Shown piece after piece: positions 42,432-51,607 of a stretch of DNA of 64,000 nt. Position 1 is the stretch's first letter. Each line of letters begins with the position of its first letter. The position numbers were made by a program, and so were the translations under genes. The notes beneath the pieces were generated by a model that ran no database searches, was not told where the DNA came from, and worked only from the letters and a program-made list of their open reading frames with translations. The DNA comes from Haloferax sp. Atlit-12N (lineage in GTDB: Archaea; Halobacteriota; Halobacteria; Halobacteriales; Haloferacaceae): NCBI RefSeq assembly GCF_003383095.1, contig NZ_PSYW01000001.1, positions 682,001 through 746,000 on the forward strand, given 5' to 3'.

Positions 42432-42770
42432 TCAGAAGGGCATCGCGTCGGTCTCGCGGCGGAGCGCGAGGTAGCCGAGCAGGCCGCCGACGAGGAACAG
42501 CGTGCTCGCGAGGCCGACGGACCCGACGCCGGTCGCGAGTTCGGCGAACTGCGAGAGGCCGGCGAGGACGAATCCGCCGCCGGCGACGTACTTGAGTCGG
42601 CTGTCCACCGGAATTCGAAGCGTGACGACGCCGAGGAGAACTGCCGTCAGTCCGAAGGCGGCGTCGGCCGCGAGTCGGAGCGTCGGGTTCCCCGTGGCGA
42701 ACGCCGCGACGACGAGCGCCAGATAGCCGATGAGCCCCGCCTGCGTCAACTGCCGCGTGTCGATATCCAT
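42432..42770 (-). CDS. Hypothetical four-helix membrane protein
   Basis: 112 aa beginning MDIDTRQLTQ, with four hydrophobic segments spanning nearly the whole length (about 14-32, 40-58, 66-84, 88-105). No family recognised. The upstream Met in the same frame (42794) adds eight unsupported residues. Confidence 0.65.
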   Translation of the reverse strand: MDIDTRQLTQAGLIGYLALVVAAFATGNPTLRLAADAAFGLTAVLLGVVTLRIPVDSRLKYVAGGGFVLAGLSQFAELATGVGSVGLASTLFLVGGLLGYLALRRETDAMPF

Positions 42771-42866
42771 ACTGGCTACGCGTGATGCGGACACTTGAAC
42801 GCATCCCCGCGCCGCGGCCGCGACGGCGAGCGGTTCGGCGGTCGTCGCCGACGCGGCGAGGGCCCG

Positions 42867-43907
42867 CTACCAGCCGAACAGTTCGTGGCCCGCGAACTCC
42901 AGCGCGTTCACGAGGTAGTGGGCGACGACCACGACCAGCAGGCTCTCGGTGAGGACGAACGCCGCCGCGAGGACGAACCCGAGGAGGCCCGTGACGATGA
43001 TACCGAGTCGGCCCTGTGCGCCGTGACCCGCGCCGAAGGCGGCCGAGGACACGGCCGCCAAGAACCACGGCGACACGTCGAAGCCGGCGGCGACCGCCCC
43101 CACGAGCGCCCCCCGAAACAGCAGTTCCTCGAAGCCGGCGATGAGTGGAAGTGCGACCGCGAACAGGAACACCCAGCCCGCGGTCGTCCGCGGCGTCAGC
43201 GACTCGCGGACCGCCTCGTCGGGGGCGATGCCGAATCGCTCGCTGACCGTCGAACCGACCCGGTTGGCCCCGTAGAGCGCGATGCCGAGTCCGACGCCGA
43301 CGGCGAGTTGCGTCGGGACGTTGGCGACGGAGAGGCCGAGCGCCGCGGCCGGCACGCCCGCGTACCACGCGCCGAGGCCGAGAAAGCCACCGAGGAACGC
43401 CTGTGAGAGCGCGACGTTGGCGAGGAGGAGATGCGGCGGGAGGTCCTCGGCGGACGCCGAGCGCTCCGAGACGGCCGAGACGGGGGCCGCGGTGACGCCG
43501 GGCGGTGTCGCTCGGTCGGACTCGGGTTCGGAACCGGCCATCGCGTCGGGGTCGGTGTCGTCCACAACGTCGCCCTCGGCGAGCGTCGGCGACTCGGGTC
43601 GCGACGACGCGCCGGTCGAATCGACCGAAACGGAGGCCAGCGAGATGGTGTCGGGGGCAGCCGATTCGTCGGAATCGGTTGGTTCGGTGGGGGGCGAAAC
43701 AGAGTCGTCCGGCGTATCGACTCGGGTGTTTTGGGAGGGGTCGGAGTCGGCATTGTGGTTGGAGTCGGCATCGTCGTCGTCGGGAGCGACGGGCGCGTCG
43801 GAGTCGGTCCCCTCAGCGTGCGGGACGCCACGAGAAAAGTGCGCGAGAGAGAGTAAGACGGCGAGGACGAGGCCGGTGAAGCCTGCGAACGCCGCCCAAT
43901 CGGTCAT
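42867..43907 (-). CDS. CPBP-family intramembrane metalloprotease
   Basis: 346 aa. One N-terminal helix, then an acidic disordered stretch (about 30-150, Asp/Ser/Pro rich), then the CPBP/Abi membrane domain. Catalytic motifs are GFEELLFRGALVG (EExxxR), AFGAGHGAQG (FxxxH) and VVVAHYLVNALEF (HxxxN). Family members process prenylated or bacteriocin-like peptides; the substrate is unknown. It begins 6 nt after the lonB stop, so two membrane proteases are co-transcribed. Confidence 0.88.
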   Translation of the reverse strand: MTDWAAFAGFTGLVLAVLLSLAHFSRGVPHAEGTDSDAPVAPDDDDADSNHNADSDPSQNTRVDTPDDSVSPPTEPTDSDESAAPDTISLASVSVDSTGASSRPESPTLAEGDVVDDTDPDAMAGSEPESDRATPPGVTAAPVSAVSERSASAEDLPPHLLLANVALSQAFLGGFLGLGAWYAGVPAAALGLSVANVPTQLAVGVGLGIALYGANRVGSTVSERFGIAPDEAVRESLTPRTTAGWVFLFAVALPLIAGFEELLFRGALVGAVAAGFDVSPWFLAAVSSAAFGAGHGAQGRLGIIVTGLLGFVLAAAFVLTESLLVVVVAHYLVNALEFAGHELFGW

Positions 43908-43913
43908 CCGGCG

Positions 43914-45998
43914 TTACTGCGGGCTGGGGCTGGAGGGCCCCTTGACGCCCTGGCCCTTGTTGAGGGCGGAGCCGGTGATGCTCTTGAGGCGGTCCACGAG
44001 CGAGTCCTTCTCGGGTTCGCCTTCGAGGGCGACGTCGAGGACTTCGCTGATGTGCGAGACGGGGATGATGTCGACCATCTCCTTGTACTCGTCTTCGATC
44101 ATCACGTCCTGCTCGTTGGCGGCAGGGATGATGACCGTCGAACAGCCGGCCTTCGCGGCGGCTTCGATCTTGTGGGTGACGCCACCGACCGGGAGCACGT
44201 CGCCGCGCACCGACAGCGAGCCGGTCATAGCGACCGACTGGTCGATGGGGATATCCTCCAGCGCGGAGATGACGGCGGTCGCGACCGTGATGGACGCGGA
44301 GTCGCCGTCGACGCCCTGCTGGCCGGTCTGGACGAACTGCACGTGCACGTCCATCTCCGAGAGGTCCTGGTTGGAGAACTTCTTGATGATGGCCGAGACG
44401 TTCTGGACGGACTCTTCGGCCATCTCCTTGAGCTGGCCGGTCGCGATGACCTGGCCGGGGCCCTGCGAGGGCGTGACTTCGGCCATCACGGGGAGCATGA
44501 TACCGGAGTCTTCGCCCATGACGGCGAGGCCGTTGACGCGGCCGGTGACGAAGCCGTCGTTGACCGACAGCTCGTAGTCCTTGCGGCGCTCGATGTACTG
44601 GTCCGCGATCTGCTGCTCGATGGAGCGCGCGCGGCGCTTGGCCTGCAGCACGTGGTCGCGGGTGGTCAGTTCGGCGTTCTCGCCGCGAGCGATGTCGCCC
44701 GCGACGCGGACGAGGCCGCCGAGGTTACGGAATTCGAGGGTGAGGTGACCCTTGCGACCGGCGCGGCGGCGGGCTTCGAGGATGAGCTCCTCGACCGCCT
44801 CCTCGGTGAAGTGCGGGAGCCGGCCGTCGTTGGTGACCTCCTGGGCCACGAAGCGCGCGTACTTGCGGCGCATCTCCGGGGTGTCCTCGATGGTGTCGTC
44901 CATGTACACCTCGTACCCGTAGCCCTTGATACGGGAGCGGAGCGCGGGGTGCATGTTCTCCATCGCGTCGAGGTTACCCGCGGCAATCATGATGAAGTCC
45001 GTCGGGACGGGTTCAGTCTGGACCATCGCGCCCGAGGAGCGCTCGGACTGGCCCGTGATGGAGAACTCGCCCTCCTGGATGGCCGTCATCAGGTGCTGCT
45101 GGCTGCGCACGTCGAGCGTGTTGATCTCGTCGACGAACAGGACGCCCTTGTTCGACTTGTGAATCGCGCCGGGTTCGACGCGGTCGTGGCTAGGCGTCTC
45201 CATGCCGCCAGACTGGAACGGGTCGTGGCGGACGTCGCCGAGGAGCGCGCCCGCGTGGGCGCCCGTCGCGTCCTGGAACGGCGCGGACTTCTGGTCGGCG
45301 TTGTTCACGATGAGGTTCGGAATCATCGCGTCGCTGCCGCGCGAGCCGTAGCGGAACGCGAGGTAGATGATACCCGCGGCGAGGATGCCGAGCAGGACCT
45401 GCTGGGCGATGATGAGCGAGTAGCCCAGCACGACCGCGATAATGATCCACATGAGGAACGAGCGCATCTGGTTGCGCTTGCGTGCCTCCTCTTTGTGCGC
45501 CTCGACGATCTGGTCACCCTTGCCCGCGGGGACCGTGCGGACCTTGGGGCGATTGCCGTCGTCGGGGTTGTGGTAGACGAGCACGTCCTGAAGCTCCTCG
45601 CGGGGGAGAAGCTCGGACATCGCCTTGGCGAGCATCGACTTCCCCGTCCCCGGGGAGCCGATCATCATGACGTGGCGGCGCTGCTTTGCCGCCTTCATGA
45701 TGACGTCGCGGGCGTGCTCCTGCCCGATAACTTGGTCGACGAGACGGTCCGGAACGGGAATCTCGTCGGTCGTCTCTATCTGGAGACCACCGAGGAGGTC
45801 GTCCTCGTCCACGTTCTCGGCCACGTCGGCGTCGATTTCGACATCGCTCCCGAGGTCGTCGATCGTCTTCTTATCGACCTCTTCGGCCTCGTCGTGCTGG
45901 AGCGTCCCCCCGTCGTCGATACCCTCTTCCGAGGGCGCGTCGTCGGGTGAATCCTCCCGCTCGTGGAGGCTGTCGTCGGTGTTCGTATCGTTACTCAT
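43914..45998 (-). CDS. lonB: LonB-type membrane-anchored ATP-dependent protease
   Basis: 694 aa. Acidic N-terminus (1-80), AAA+ module with Walker A GSPGTGKSM (about 114-122) and Walker B GVLFVDEINTL, interrupted by two membrane helices (about 182-218, MWIIIAVVLGYSLIIAQQ) typical of archaeal LonB, and a C-terminal Ser-Lys protease domain with VDGDSASITVA and GGVTHKIEAAAKAGCS. LonB is essential in H. volcanii and degrades regulatory proteins, including a carotenoid biosynthesis enzyme. The ATG at 45998 chosen over in-frame codons further upstream. Confidence 0.96.
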   Translation of the reverse strand: MSNDTNTDDSLHEREDSPDDAPSEEGIDDGGTLQHDEAEEVDKKTIDDLGSDVEIDADVAENVDEDDLLGGLQIETTDEIPVPDRLVDQVIGQEHARDVIMKAAKQRRHVMMIGSPGTGKSMLAKAMSELLPREELQDVLVYHNPDDGNRPKVRTVPAGKGDQIVEAHKEEARKRNQMRSFLMWIIIAVVLGYSLIIAQQVLLGILAAGIIYLAFRYGSRGSDAMIPNLIVNNADQKSAPFQDATGAHAGALLGDVRHDPFQSGGMETPSHDRVEPGAIHKSNKGVLFVDEINTLDVRSQQHLMTAIQEGEFSITGQSERSSGAMVQTEPVPTDFIMIAAGNLDAMENMHPALRSRIKGYGYEVYMDDTIEDTPEMRRKYARFVAQEVTNDGRLPHFTEEAVEELILEARRRAGRKGHLTLEFRNLGGLVRVAGDIARGENAELTTRDHVLQAKRRARSIEQQIADQYIERRKDYELSVNDGFVTGRVNGLAVMGEDSGIMLPVMAEVTPSQGPGQVIATGQLKEMAEESVQNVSAIIKKFSNQDLSEMDVHVQFVQTGQQGVDGDSASITVATAVISALEDIPIDQSVAMTGSLSVRGDVLPVGGVTHKIEAAAKAGCSTVIIPAANEQDVMIEDEYKEMVDIIPVSHISEVLDVALEGEPEKDSLVDRLKSITGSALNKGQGVKGPSSPSPQ

Positions 45999-46134
45999 AG
46001 AACTGTCGTCGCTACTTCTAACGTAGGCCCTGCGACTGATATACTTTCTCCCCGGGTGCATCCGGCGTACCTTGCCGTAACCTCGCGTTTCGACGGCCCT
46101 ACCACCGGAATACCGGAATTCTCGTAACTCGGCG

Positions 46135-46144
46135 TATTTATAAG
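46135..46144 (+). promoter_or_regulatory. TATA box of nadM
   Basis: TATTTATAAG, about 28 nt before the ATG at 46168; one of the strongest TATA elements in the window, driving a three-gene operon. Confidence 0.6.
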
Positions 46145-46167
46145 TAATCCGGACTAACGCCCGACGC

Positions 46168-46719
46168 ATGCGGGGGTTCTACATCGGCCGATTCCAGCCG
46201 TACCACAACGGCCACCACCGAATGGTCGAAGAGATTGCCACCGAAGTCGACGAACTCGTCCTCGGTATCGGGTCCGCGGGCGACTCGCACTCGCCGCGGA
46301 ACCCGTTCACCGCGGGCGAGCGAATCATGATGGTCAACAAGGCCGTCTCCGACTTCGACATCACGACCTACGCGGTCCCCATCGAGGACCTCGACCGCAA
46401 CTCAGTGTGGGTCAGCCACGTCCAGTCGATGTCCCCCGCGTTCGAGGTGGCGTACTCCAACAACCCGCTCGTCATCCAACTGTTCAAAGAGGCGGGCGTC
46501 GAGGTCCACCAGTCGCCCATGTTCAACCGCGAGGTGCTGGAGGGCACGGAGGTCCGCCAGCGCATGATAGAAGACCGCGACTGGGAGTCGCTCGTCCCCG
46601 ACGAGGTGGCCGACGTGGTCCGCGAAATCGACGGCATCGAGCGCCTCCAGCGCGTCACGGCCACCGACGGCTCGGAGCGCTTCGGTGACGACGAGGACCG
46701 CGACCCGAACCCCTGTTGA
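46168..46719 (+). CDS. nadM: Nicotinamide-nucleotide adenylyltransferase
   Basis: 183 aa. It makes NAD+ from NMN and ATP. Nucleotidyltransferase motif GRFQPYHNGHHRMVE at residues 7-21 and the ISxTxxR-like GTEVRQRMI near 127. The last 15 residues are charged and variable. First gene of an operon with the SAM-hydroxide adenosyltransferase (1 nt gap). Confidence 0.95.
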   Translation: MRGFYIGRFQPYHNGHHRMVEEIATEVDELVLGIGSAGDSHSPRNPFTAGERIMMVNKAVSDFDITTYAVPIEDLDRNSVWVSHVQSMSPAFEVAYSNNPLVIQLFKEAGVEVHQSPMFNREVLEGTEVRQRMIEDRDWESLVPDEVADVVREIDGIERLQRVTATDGSERFGDDEDRDPNPC

Positions 46720-46720
46720 G

Positions 46721-47509
46721 ATGATTACCCTCGCGTCCGACTTCGGACTGGCGTACCCCGCCGCGATGAAAGGCGTCGTCCTCTCGCGGACCGACGCGCG
46801 ACTCGTGGACGTGGCCCACGACCTCCCGCGACAGGACGTTCGCGCGGCCGCATTCTGGCTCCGCGAGACGCTTCCGTACTTCCCGCCGGCGGTCCACCTC
46901 GTCGTGGTCGACCCCGGCGTCGGCACCGACCGGCGCGCGGTCGTCCTCCGCGTCGGCGACCACGTCTTCGTCGGACCCGACAACGGCGTTCTCCGCCCGC
47001 CGGCGCGACGCGTCGCCGCCGAACTCGCCGACGACGCGCCCGTCGAGGCCTACGAAATCGACGTTCCGAACCCCGAGTCCACGACCTTCCACGGACGGGA
47101 CGTGTTCGCGCCCGCGGCCGCCGACGCTCACGTCGCAGGCGCGTCGGCGCTCGGGTCGGTCGACCGCTTCGAACCGATTGCGCTCGACTCGCTCGCCGAG
47201 TGTCGTCTCCCCGAGGCGACCGTCTCGGCCGACGGCCGCGAGGCGACCGGCGAGGTACTCGTCGTCGACGACTTCGGCAACTGCATCACCAACGTCCCGG
47301 GCGAGTTCGTCCGCGACGCGGCGGGCGAGGCCATCTCGGTCAACGGTGAGTCAGTCCCGGTCGGTCGCACCTTCGAGGCCGTCCCGCGCGGCGAGAAACT
47401 GGTCACTGTCGGCAGTCACGGCAACGTCGAGTGTGACGTGAACCACGGCCGCGGCGACGAGGCGTTCGGTCTCGCGCCCGGCGACCGCGTGGAACTCCGG
47501 GTCGACTGA
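46721..47509 (+). CDS. SAM hydroxide adenosyltransferase (DUF62)
   Basis: 262 aa. It starts MITLASDFGLAYPAAMKGV and has VVVDPGVGTDRRAV, GPDNGVL, FHGRDVFAPAAA and DDFGNCITN, the signatures of the DUF62/duf-62 SAM hydrolase family that cleave SAM to adenosine and methionine with hydroxide. Linkage to nadM suggests a link between SAM or adenosine turnover and NAD synthesis. The ATG at 46721, one base after the nadM stop, gives the family start. Confidence 0.9.
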   Translation: MITLASDFGLAYPAAMKGVVLSRTDARLVDVAHDLPRQDVRAAAFWLRETLPYFPPAVHLVVVDPGVGTDRRAVVLRVGDHVFVGPDNGVLRPPARRVAAELADDAPVEAYEIDVPNPESTTFHGRDVFAPAAADAHVAGASALGSVDRFEPIALDSLAECRLPEATVSADGREATGEVLVVDDFGNCITNVPGEFVRDAAGEAISVNGESVPVGRTFEAVPRGEKLVTVGSHGNVECDVNHGRGDEAFGLAPGDRVELRVD

Positions 47510-48210
47510 TGAGCGTTCTCGTCTCCGCCCTCGCTCTCAGTTCCGCCGCCATCCCTGTTCCCAGTTCCGCCGCCGTCGCCCCCGCCTCCGTCGTCGTCCC
47601 CGAAATCGACCCCTTCGCGGTGATGAACGTCGTCGGTCTCCTCGCGTTCGCGGTCGCCGGGGCGCTCAAGGCCGCCGAAGCCGGTCTCGACGTGTTCGGC
47701 GTCTCCGTCCTCGGCGTCGTGACCGCCCTCGGCGGCGGGACGACCCGCGACGTGCTCGTCGACCGGCTACCGGCCTCGCTCGCGGGGACGTGGGACATGA
47801 GCGTCGCGCTCGTCGGCGTCGGCCTCGCAATCGTCCTCATCCACTCGATAGAGGGGCGCGTGCGCGACCATCCGGCGTTCCTGACCTCCGACGCGGTCGG
47901 GCTGTCGGCGTTCGCGGCGACCGGCGCGCTCGTCGGCGTCGACGCCGGCGTCACGTCGTTCGGCATCGTCGTCCTCGCGACCATCACGGCCGTCGGTGGC
48001 GGCTCCATCGCCGACATCCTCATCGGGCGCGTGCCGGTCGTCCTCCGCGACGACTTCTACGCGACGCCCGCCGTCGTCGGGGGTCTCGGCTTCCTCGCCG
48101 CCCGCGCGGCCGGCGCGCCGACCGGCGTCCCTTCGGGACTGTGCGCCGCGCTCGTCTTCTCGGTGCGGTTGCTCGCGCTCCGCTACGACTGGCGACTCCC
48201 GCGGGTCTAA
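47509..48210 (+). CDS. TRIC/UPF0126-type membrane protein
   Basis: 233 aa, about seven helices in two UPF0126 (TRIC-channel-like) repeats: VVGLLAFAVAGALKAAEAGLD / ALGGGTTRDVL and VGLSAFAATGALVGVDAG / VGGGSIADIL. Bacterial members are cation channels or glycine transporters. Its ATG overlaps the previous stop by one base (TGATG), so it is the third gene of the nadM operon. Confidence 0.88.
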   Translation: MSVLVSALALSSAAIPVPSSAAVAPASVVVPEIDPFAVMNVVGLLAFAVAGALKAAEAGLDVFGVSVLGVVTALGGGTTRDVLVDRLPASLAGTWDMSVALVGVGLAIVLIHSIEGRVRDHPAFLTSDAVGLSAFAATGALVGVDAGVTSFGIVVLATITAVGGGSIADILIGRVPVVLRDDFYATPAVVGGLGFLAARAAGAPTGVPSGLCAALVFSVRLLALRYDWRLPRV

Positions 48211-48239
48211 GTGGAGACTCCCGAGGCCGCGCGCCGGAG

Positions 48240-48419
48240 TTACAGTTCGTTTTCCACGCGCCGCTCCGCGGACTGGACCTCGTCCGCGATGGTGTCGCGC
48301 TCGAAGTAGAGCACCTCGACGCCGACGACGACCACGGCGAGCACGGCGAAGATACCCCCGCCGACCATTCCACCAATCGCCATCGACACGGCTTCCGGAA
48401 GCCCGACTTCGTCGGACAT
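48240..48419 (-). CDS. 59-aa protein matching only the first helix of an APC amino-acid permease
   Basis: It begins MSDEVGLPEAVSMAIGGMVGGGIFAVL, which reproduces the N-terminus and first helix of APC-superfamily permeases (GGMVGGGIF is the substrate-binding signature). After one helix it continues into a charged tail (EVLYFERDTIADEVQSAERR) and stops, so ten or more helices are missing. Either a truncated permease remnant or a stabilised micro-protein. Confidence 0.6.
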   Translation of the reverse strand: MSDEVGLPEAVSMAIGGMVGGGIFAVLAVVVVGVEVLYFERDTIADEVQSAERRVENEL

Positions 48420-48598
48420 GGAGTGCAGCTCGACGCTCGCGACGGGAGAACATAGCGACCAGTTGATAGATTCTCGCTCAGCGGCGCGGCTTGGGAGCAA
48501 CCATACGAGAGCGGAAAGACGGAAAAAGCGACACGAAGTGGCCCGGCGGCGGAACGCACCGCCGGTGGGTGGGGGAGAGTGTTCTGCGGGCGGTTCGG

Positions 48599-50173
48599 TT
48601 ACTTGGCGGCGATGACGTCGTCGATGCGGACGATCATCGTCGCGGCCTCGGTCGCGGACTCGATGGCTTCGCGCTTGACCGCGACGGGGTCGATGACGCC
48701 GAGTTCGACGGGGTCGCCGATTTCGCCGCTGCGGCCCGAGGAGATGATGCCGGCGATGCCCTCGTTTTCGTAGCGGGCGCGGAGGTCGACGAGCGCGTCG
48801 ATGGGGTCCATCCCGGTGTTCTCGGCGAGGGTGCGCGGGAGCGCCTCGACGGCGTCGGCGTAGGCCTCGACGGCCAGTTGCTTGCGGCCCTCGATGCCGG
48901 CGGCCTCGGAGCGGATGCGGTCGGCGATGGCGATTTCGGTCGCGCCCGCGCCGGGGACGACACCGCCCTTGTCGATGGCGGCGACGACCACGTCGACCGC
49001 GTCTTGGATGGCGCGTTCGAGTTCGTCGACGACGTGTTCGGTGCCGCCGCGGAGGAACAGCGTGACGGCCTTCGCCGCCGAGCCGCCCTCGACGAACGCG
49101 AGGTCGTCGTCGCCGAAGGTGCGGATGCTCACGGAGTCGACGTGACCGAGGTCGGACTCGTCGAGGTCGGACAGCGAGCCGAGGCGCTTCGCGCCGGTCG
49201 CGCGGGCGAGAGCACGGGCGTCGGACTTCTTCACGCTCTTGAACGCGAGGATGCCCGCGTCGGCGAGGTAGCCCGCGACGCGGTCGTCGATGGACTTGGT
49301 GCAGAACACCACGTCGACGCCGGCGTCCTTGAGGGCCGCCGCGTAGCCGCGGAGTTCCTTGTCCTCGGCGTCGATGGCCGCGGTGAGCTGGTCGACGGAG
49401 GTGATGTTGTACTCGGTGTCGACCTCGCCCTTGCGAACGTCGAGTTTCATGTCGAGGACCGCGACGGTCGCGTCGGAGACGGCCCGAGGCATGTTCTCGT
49501 TGACGGGTTCCTTGTCGAGGACGACGCCCTCGACGAGTTCGGTCGCCGAGGAGGACGCGCCCGTGCGGGTGAGCACACGAACGTCGTCGCGGTGGAAGGC
49601 CCCGTCGCCGTCACCGTGGACCATCTGGACCGCCTTGACGACGTGTTTGGCGAGCACGTCGGCGGTCACGTCGCCGGTGCCCTTGCCGGTCATGGAGGAT
49701 TCGGCGACCTTGCGGAGCAGGTCGTCGTCGAGCGTCACGTCGAGGACCATGTCGTCGATGGCTTCTTGGGCGATGCGGGCGGCCTCGGTGTAGCCCTCGA
49801 CGATAACCGTCGGGTGGAGGTCGTCGTCGAGGAGGTCCTCGGCGTGCGCGAGGAGTTCGCCGGTGAGGACGGCCGCGGTGGTCGTGCCGTCGCCGACTTC
49901 CTCCTCTTGGGTCTGGGAGACTTCGACGATCATCTGCGCGGCGGGGTGCTCGATGTCCATCTTCTCGAGGATGGTCGCACCGTCGTTCGTGATGACGACC
50001 TCGCCCGAGGAGTCGACGAGCATCTTGTCCATGCCGCGCGGCCCGAGTGTGGTCCGTACGGCTTCGGCGACCGCCTTTCCGGCGCGGATGTTGGAGTCCT
50101 GCGCGGAGCGGCCGTGCGTTCGGTTCGTCCCCTCTGCGAGAATGTATAACGGTTGCTGCATTCGTGAAGCCAT
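48599..50173 (-). CDS. cct3: Thermosome (group II chaperonin) subunit CCT3
   Basis: 524 aa, matching the length recalled for H. volcanii CCT3. Apical, intermediate and equatorial domains with [42 protein letters not shown] and the nucleotide-binding [12 protein letters not shown]. It ends in DDVIAAK and lacks the Gly-Gly-Met C-terminal repeats found on many thermosome subunits. Promoter resembles heat-inducible cct promoters (TATTTATAG preceded by CGAAACG). Confidence 0.95.
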   Translation of the reverse strand: MASRMQQPLYILAEGTNRTHGRSAQDSNIRAGKAVAEAVRTTLGPRGMDKMLVDSSGEVVITNDGATILEKMDIEHPAAQMIVEVSQTQEEEVGDGTTTAAVLTGELLAHAEDLLDDDLHPTVIVEGYTEAARIAQEAIDDMVLDVTLDDDLLRKVAESSMTGKGTGDVTADVLAKHVVKAVQMVHGDGDGAFHRDDVRVLTRTGASSSATELVEGVVLDKEPVNENMPRAVSDATVAVLDMKLDVRKGEVDTEYNITSVDQLTAAIDAEDKELRGYAAALKDAGVDVVFCTKSIDDRVAGYLADAGILAFKSVKKSDARALARATGAKRLGSLSDLDESDLGHVDSVSIRTFGDDDLAFVEGGSAAKAVTLFLRGGTEHVVDELERAIQDAVDVVVAAIDKGGVVPGAGATEIAIADRIRSEAAGIEGRKQLAVEAYADAVEALPRTLAENTGMDPIDALVDLRARYENEGIAGIISSGRSGEIGDPVELGVIDPVAVKREAIESATEAATMIVRIDDVIAAK

Positions 50174-50208
50174 GTTGAAACCTCAACCGCTATCAACGAT
50201 TGCAGTTC

Positions 50209-50223
50209 TATAAATACGTTTCG
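50209..50223 (-). promoter_or_regulatory. Core promoter of cct3 (BRE plus TATA)
   Basis: On the minus strand CGAAACG is followed by TATTTATA, 36-50 nt before the ATG, leaving a short 5-prime leader of about 10-15 nt. Confidence 0.6.
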
Positions 50224-50446
50224 GCGAGAGTGAGCTACGAAATCGCACGACAGGGCGACGGTTTTCGGATTCGAGAGCGAGGCGACCGTAGTTCGAATCG
50301 CCGGCTGAACGAGGGCGCGTTCGGGAGCACGAGGTCACGCTGGAGTGGGCGGTGTGCGGACGATGGCGGCGGCTGGACGACGAGACCGTTGGACGACCGG
50401 ACTCGGGCGACGACGCGCTCGGACGGCGCTCGATTCGGACGCGTCG

Positions 50447-50728
50447 CTAGTCGTCGAGCGAGTCGACGGTGAGCGTTCCGTCTCCGAACAGCGAGACGAG
50501 GTGGCCCGCGTACCGGAACGAGAACCGTCGAGACGGGTCGTGAGAAGGGTGAAAGAGAACGTCGAGAGCTTCGGGGTCAACGCCGATTTCCGAGAGCGGC
50601 GGGAGTTCGAGTGGGCTGAGTTCCGTGGCCGTCGCGACCGCCGAAGCGATGGCGACCGCAACCTCGTCGTACCGTTCGACGGAGGTGGTTACCACGGACC
50701 CGGCTCCATCTTCGAGCGGGTCGTCCAT
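50447..50728 (-). CDS. HalOD1 domain protein
   Basis: 93 aa, a single HalOD1 output domain: SVVTTSVERYDEVAVAIASAV, ELSPLELPPLSEIGVDPEAL and the C-terminal FSFRYAGHLVSLFGDGTLTV. HalOD1 occurs alone or fused to response regulators in haloarchaea; role undefined. Confidence 0.85.
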   Translation of the reverse strand: MDDPLEDGAGSVVTTSVERYDEVAVAIASAVATATELSPLELPPLSEIGVDPEALDVLFHPSHDPSRRFSFRYAGHLVSLFGDGTLTVDSLDD

Positions 50729-50782
50729 ACAGACCGAATGGGTAGTGGAGTACCTATTGGTGTGGGTTGACTATGTAACCCG

Positions 50783-51433
50783 TTATTGTGGGGGTCGCTC
50801 GTCCCGAATCCGCTCTGCGAGCGTCCGGTATGCGCGTTTGAGGCGGGCGGCGACCGCCTGCCGCGAGATGCCGAGTTCCGTGCCGAGTTCGTCCAGAGAC
50901 GTGTCCCGGCGTTCGTCGAAGTAGCCGCGTTCGAGCGCGAGAAGCAGGGCTTCGAGTTGCGTGTCGGTCAGCCCCTCGCTCGCTGGCGCTTCCTCGGCCG
51001 CGACCGACGTGATGCGGTCGAACTCGGTGTCGATGCCGTGGGCCGCCCACTCGCGTCTGAGGTCGGTCAGCACGCGGTGCGAGGAGACGCGGAGCTTGAG
51101 CCACCACGAGTTACCGGTCGAGAGACACTCTAAGAGAACCGCGTCTCTGGACACTAACGCGTCGAAAATCGGAGCCTCAGAGGCGTCCCACGAGACGCCG
51201 TAGAGCGCCCGGTCCGAGACAGATTCGACGAGCGTGAGGTCGTCGATGCTCGGAAGCGACCGCGCCACCTCTCCGAACGCCCCCGCGTCGGGACCGCGGA
51301 CCCAGACGAACGACGCCGCCTGCAAGGCGGTCGGGACGGACCGTTCCAGCTCCAGTTCGATGTCGTGTTCCTCGGCCGCGGGACCGAACGGGAGCGCGGA
51401 CAGCGGGGCGACGACCTCGACGATGAGGCACAC
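50783..51433 (-). CDS. Bat-type HTH-10 transcriptional regulator
   Basis: 216 aa. The N-terminal sensory half begins MCLIVEVVAPLSALPFGPAAE (GTG start), and the C-terminal HTH_10 domain (about 155-210) reads LTDTQLEALLLALERGYFDE and ELGISRQAVAARLKRAYRTL. Related to bacterio-opsin activator; ligand and targets unknown. GTG at 51433 follows a CTTTTTGGCC tract by about 30 nt; the TTG further upstream adds residues unlike the family. Confidence 0.85.
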   Translation of the reverse strand: MCLIVEVVAPLSALPFGPAAEEHDIELELERSVPTALQAASFVWVRGPDAGAFGEVARSLPSIDDLTLVESVSDRALYGVSWDASEAPIFDALVSRDAVLLECLSTGNSWWLKLRVSSHRVLTDLRREWAAHGIDTEFDRITSVAAEEAPASEGLTDTQLEALLLALERGYFDERRDTSLDELGTELGISRQAVAARLKRAYRTLAERIRDERPPQ

Positions 51434-51607
51434 GCGTGGACGATAGGTGGAATAGGCCAAAAAGCTGCGTTTCAGCGTCTCTCCCTACCGTCGTGAAGGA
51501 ATGACCGTCACGCGTCGCTGAACGAACGGGTCAGTACTGTGCCCTCGATGAAACGACTACGGCGGATTCTGCAACCTATTTGGCGGACACCGGTGAGTGA
51601 CTCGACA

